Shown in pieces: positions 4,685-5,308 of a stretch of DNA of 5,308 bases (its first letter is position 1; the number at the start of each line of letters is the position of its first letter). The notes under the pieces were generated by a model. The model searched no databases. It was not told the origin of the DNA and saw only the letters and a program-made list of their open reading frames with translations. The stretch is from Oscillospiraceae bacterium (lineage in GTDB: Bacteria > Bacillota > Clostridia > Oscillospirales > Ruminococcaceae). A program made the position numbers and the translations under genes. The DNA lies in assembly GCA_016296485.1 (NCBI GenBank), contig JAEDJF010000098.1, forward strand, positions 1 to 5,308. Reading direction: 5' to 3'.

Positions 4685-5308
4685 ATGAAGAGGACCCCTT
4701 TAAGCGAAAGAACGCTCCCGGATTACACGAGGGGCGATGAAATCGCCAATATGACGACCCATATAGTGGGCGGCGGAATCGGAGTTTTGGTGCTCGTGCT
4801 CGGGGTGATAACCTCGGCTTTAAAAGGCGACGTTTGGGGAATTGTCGGAGCGTCGGTCTATGGCTTTTCGATGATTGCGCTCTATACCGTTTCGAGTGTT
4901 TACCATGGACTGAAGCCCTGCTTCGGGAAAAAGGTGATGCAGGTCATCGACCACTGTACTATCTACCTCCTAATAGCGGGAACCTATACCCCGATTCTCC
5001 TGGTGGCAATAAGACCCCTTTATCCGAAAACGGCTTGGCTGGTTTTCGTGGCGGAATGGGCGCTTGCGGCGTTCGCCGCAACCTTCACCGCCATTGACCA
5101 CCACAAATACGGCGTTCTCTCGATGGTTTGCTATATCGCCATGGGCTGGTTCATTGTGGTCGCCCTTAAACCGACGATAGAAGCCGTGGGCTGGGCTGGC
5201 TTTTGGTGGCTGCTGGCGGGCGGAATTTCCTATACCCTCGGAGCTGTGCTCTATGGAATCGGAAAAAAGAAAAGCATTTTTCACTCCGTGTTCCACGTTT
5301 TCGTTGTG
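4685..5308 (+). CDS. hemolysin III family membrane protein (TrhA/YqfA, PAQR-like), 3' end cut off
   Basis: Open from ATG 4685 to the right edge, giving 208 residues without a stop; probably only a short C-terminal part of the last membrane helix is missing. It is an integral membrane protein with about seven helices (roughly 22-43, 52-75, 88-107, 116-135, 143-160, 167-191, and from 201). Conserved elements: THIVGG (25-30), SSVYHGL (70-76), DH.TIYLLIAGTYTP (89-103), and a C-terminal HSVFH (200-204). These match the PAQR/hemolysin III metal site: Ser70xxxHis74, Asp89, and His200xxxHis204. In bacteria TrhA proteins are linked to membrane energy and lipid homeostasis; the haemolysin name is historical, and toxin function should not be assumed. 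GAGGTG (4673-4678), overlapping the degV stop, lies six bases before the ATG. It is the third gene of the operon. Confidence 0.9.
   Translation, partial: MKRTPLSERTLPDYTRGDEIANMTTHIVGGGIGVLVLVLGVITSALKGDVWGIVGASVYGFSMIALYTVSSVYHGLKPCFGKKVMQVIDHCTIYLLIAGTYTPILLVAIRPLYPKTAWLVFVAEWALAAFAATFTAIDHHKYGVLSMVCYIAMGWFIVVALKPTIEAVGWAGFWWLLAGGISYTLGAVLYGIGKKKSIFHSVFHVFVV

Noticed and set aside
4834..5097. 87-codon plus-strand open frame
   Set aside because: It overlaps the hemolysin III gene in another frame; the longer frame from 4685 has clear family motifs and runs to the edge.
4685..5308. A toxin (haemolysin) assignment
   Set aside because: The hemolysin III name is historical; the visible features are those of a PAQR-like membrane protein, and nothing in the window suggests a secreted or pore-forming toxin.

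Overview
The window looks like chromosomal DNA of an anaerobic Gram-positive bacterium of the class Clostridia, probably an uncultured relative of the Oscillospiraceae/Ruminococcaceae. This is inferred from the strong AGGAGG-type Shine-Dalgarno sites, the moderate base composition, the CCA-encoded tRNA-Trp, a lipoprotein signal, and the families present (a stand-alone COG3910-type ATPase, an XRE regulator with a membrane tail, tandem DegV proteins, hemolysin III). No sequence search was possible, so the taxonomic call is tentative. No CRISPR array, insertion sequence, phage gene or attachment site was seen.

Layout. At 1-55 is the 3' part of a tRNA-Trp, closed by a strong terminator. At 238-753 is a small acidic lipoprotein that appears to be frameshifted near its end, closed by a perfect 15-bp terminator hairpin. 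At 936-1688 is a 250-residue ABC-type ATPase with its own extended -10 promoter. It converges on a minus-strand gene (1723-1947) for a 74-residue zinc-ribbon membrane protein, and the two share one bidirectional terminator. A divergent intergenic region of about 250 bases (1948-2195) leads to an XRE-family regulator with four membrane segments (2196-2774). Its best-supported start codon is CTG, behind a near-perfect ribosome binding site, and it is again followed by a terminator.

From 2927 to the right edge runs a tight operon of two DegV/FakB-like fatty-acid-binding proteins and a hemolysin III (TrhA/PAQR-like) membrane protein cut by the window edge. The two degV genes overlap by one base and the third gene follows after 10 bases, so they are probably co-transcribed and partly translationally coupled. 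The shared theme is lipid or membrane handling, but no FakA kinase is visible.

Most of the window is ordinary housekeeping and accessory clostridial DNA in short, separately terminated units. The points most worth checking are the matching 15-bp dyads (TCTAC-N5-GTAGA) on either side of the regulator gene, the CTG start of that regulator, the frameshifted lipoprotein tail, and the zinc ribbon whose two halves are separated by a hydrophobic segment. I did not find convincing evidence of an entirely new multi-gene system.
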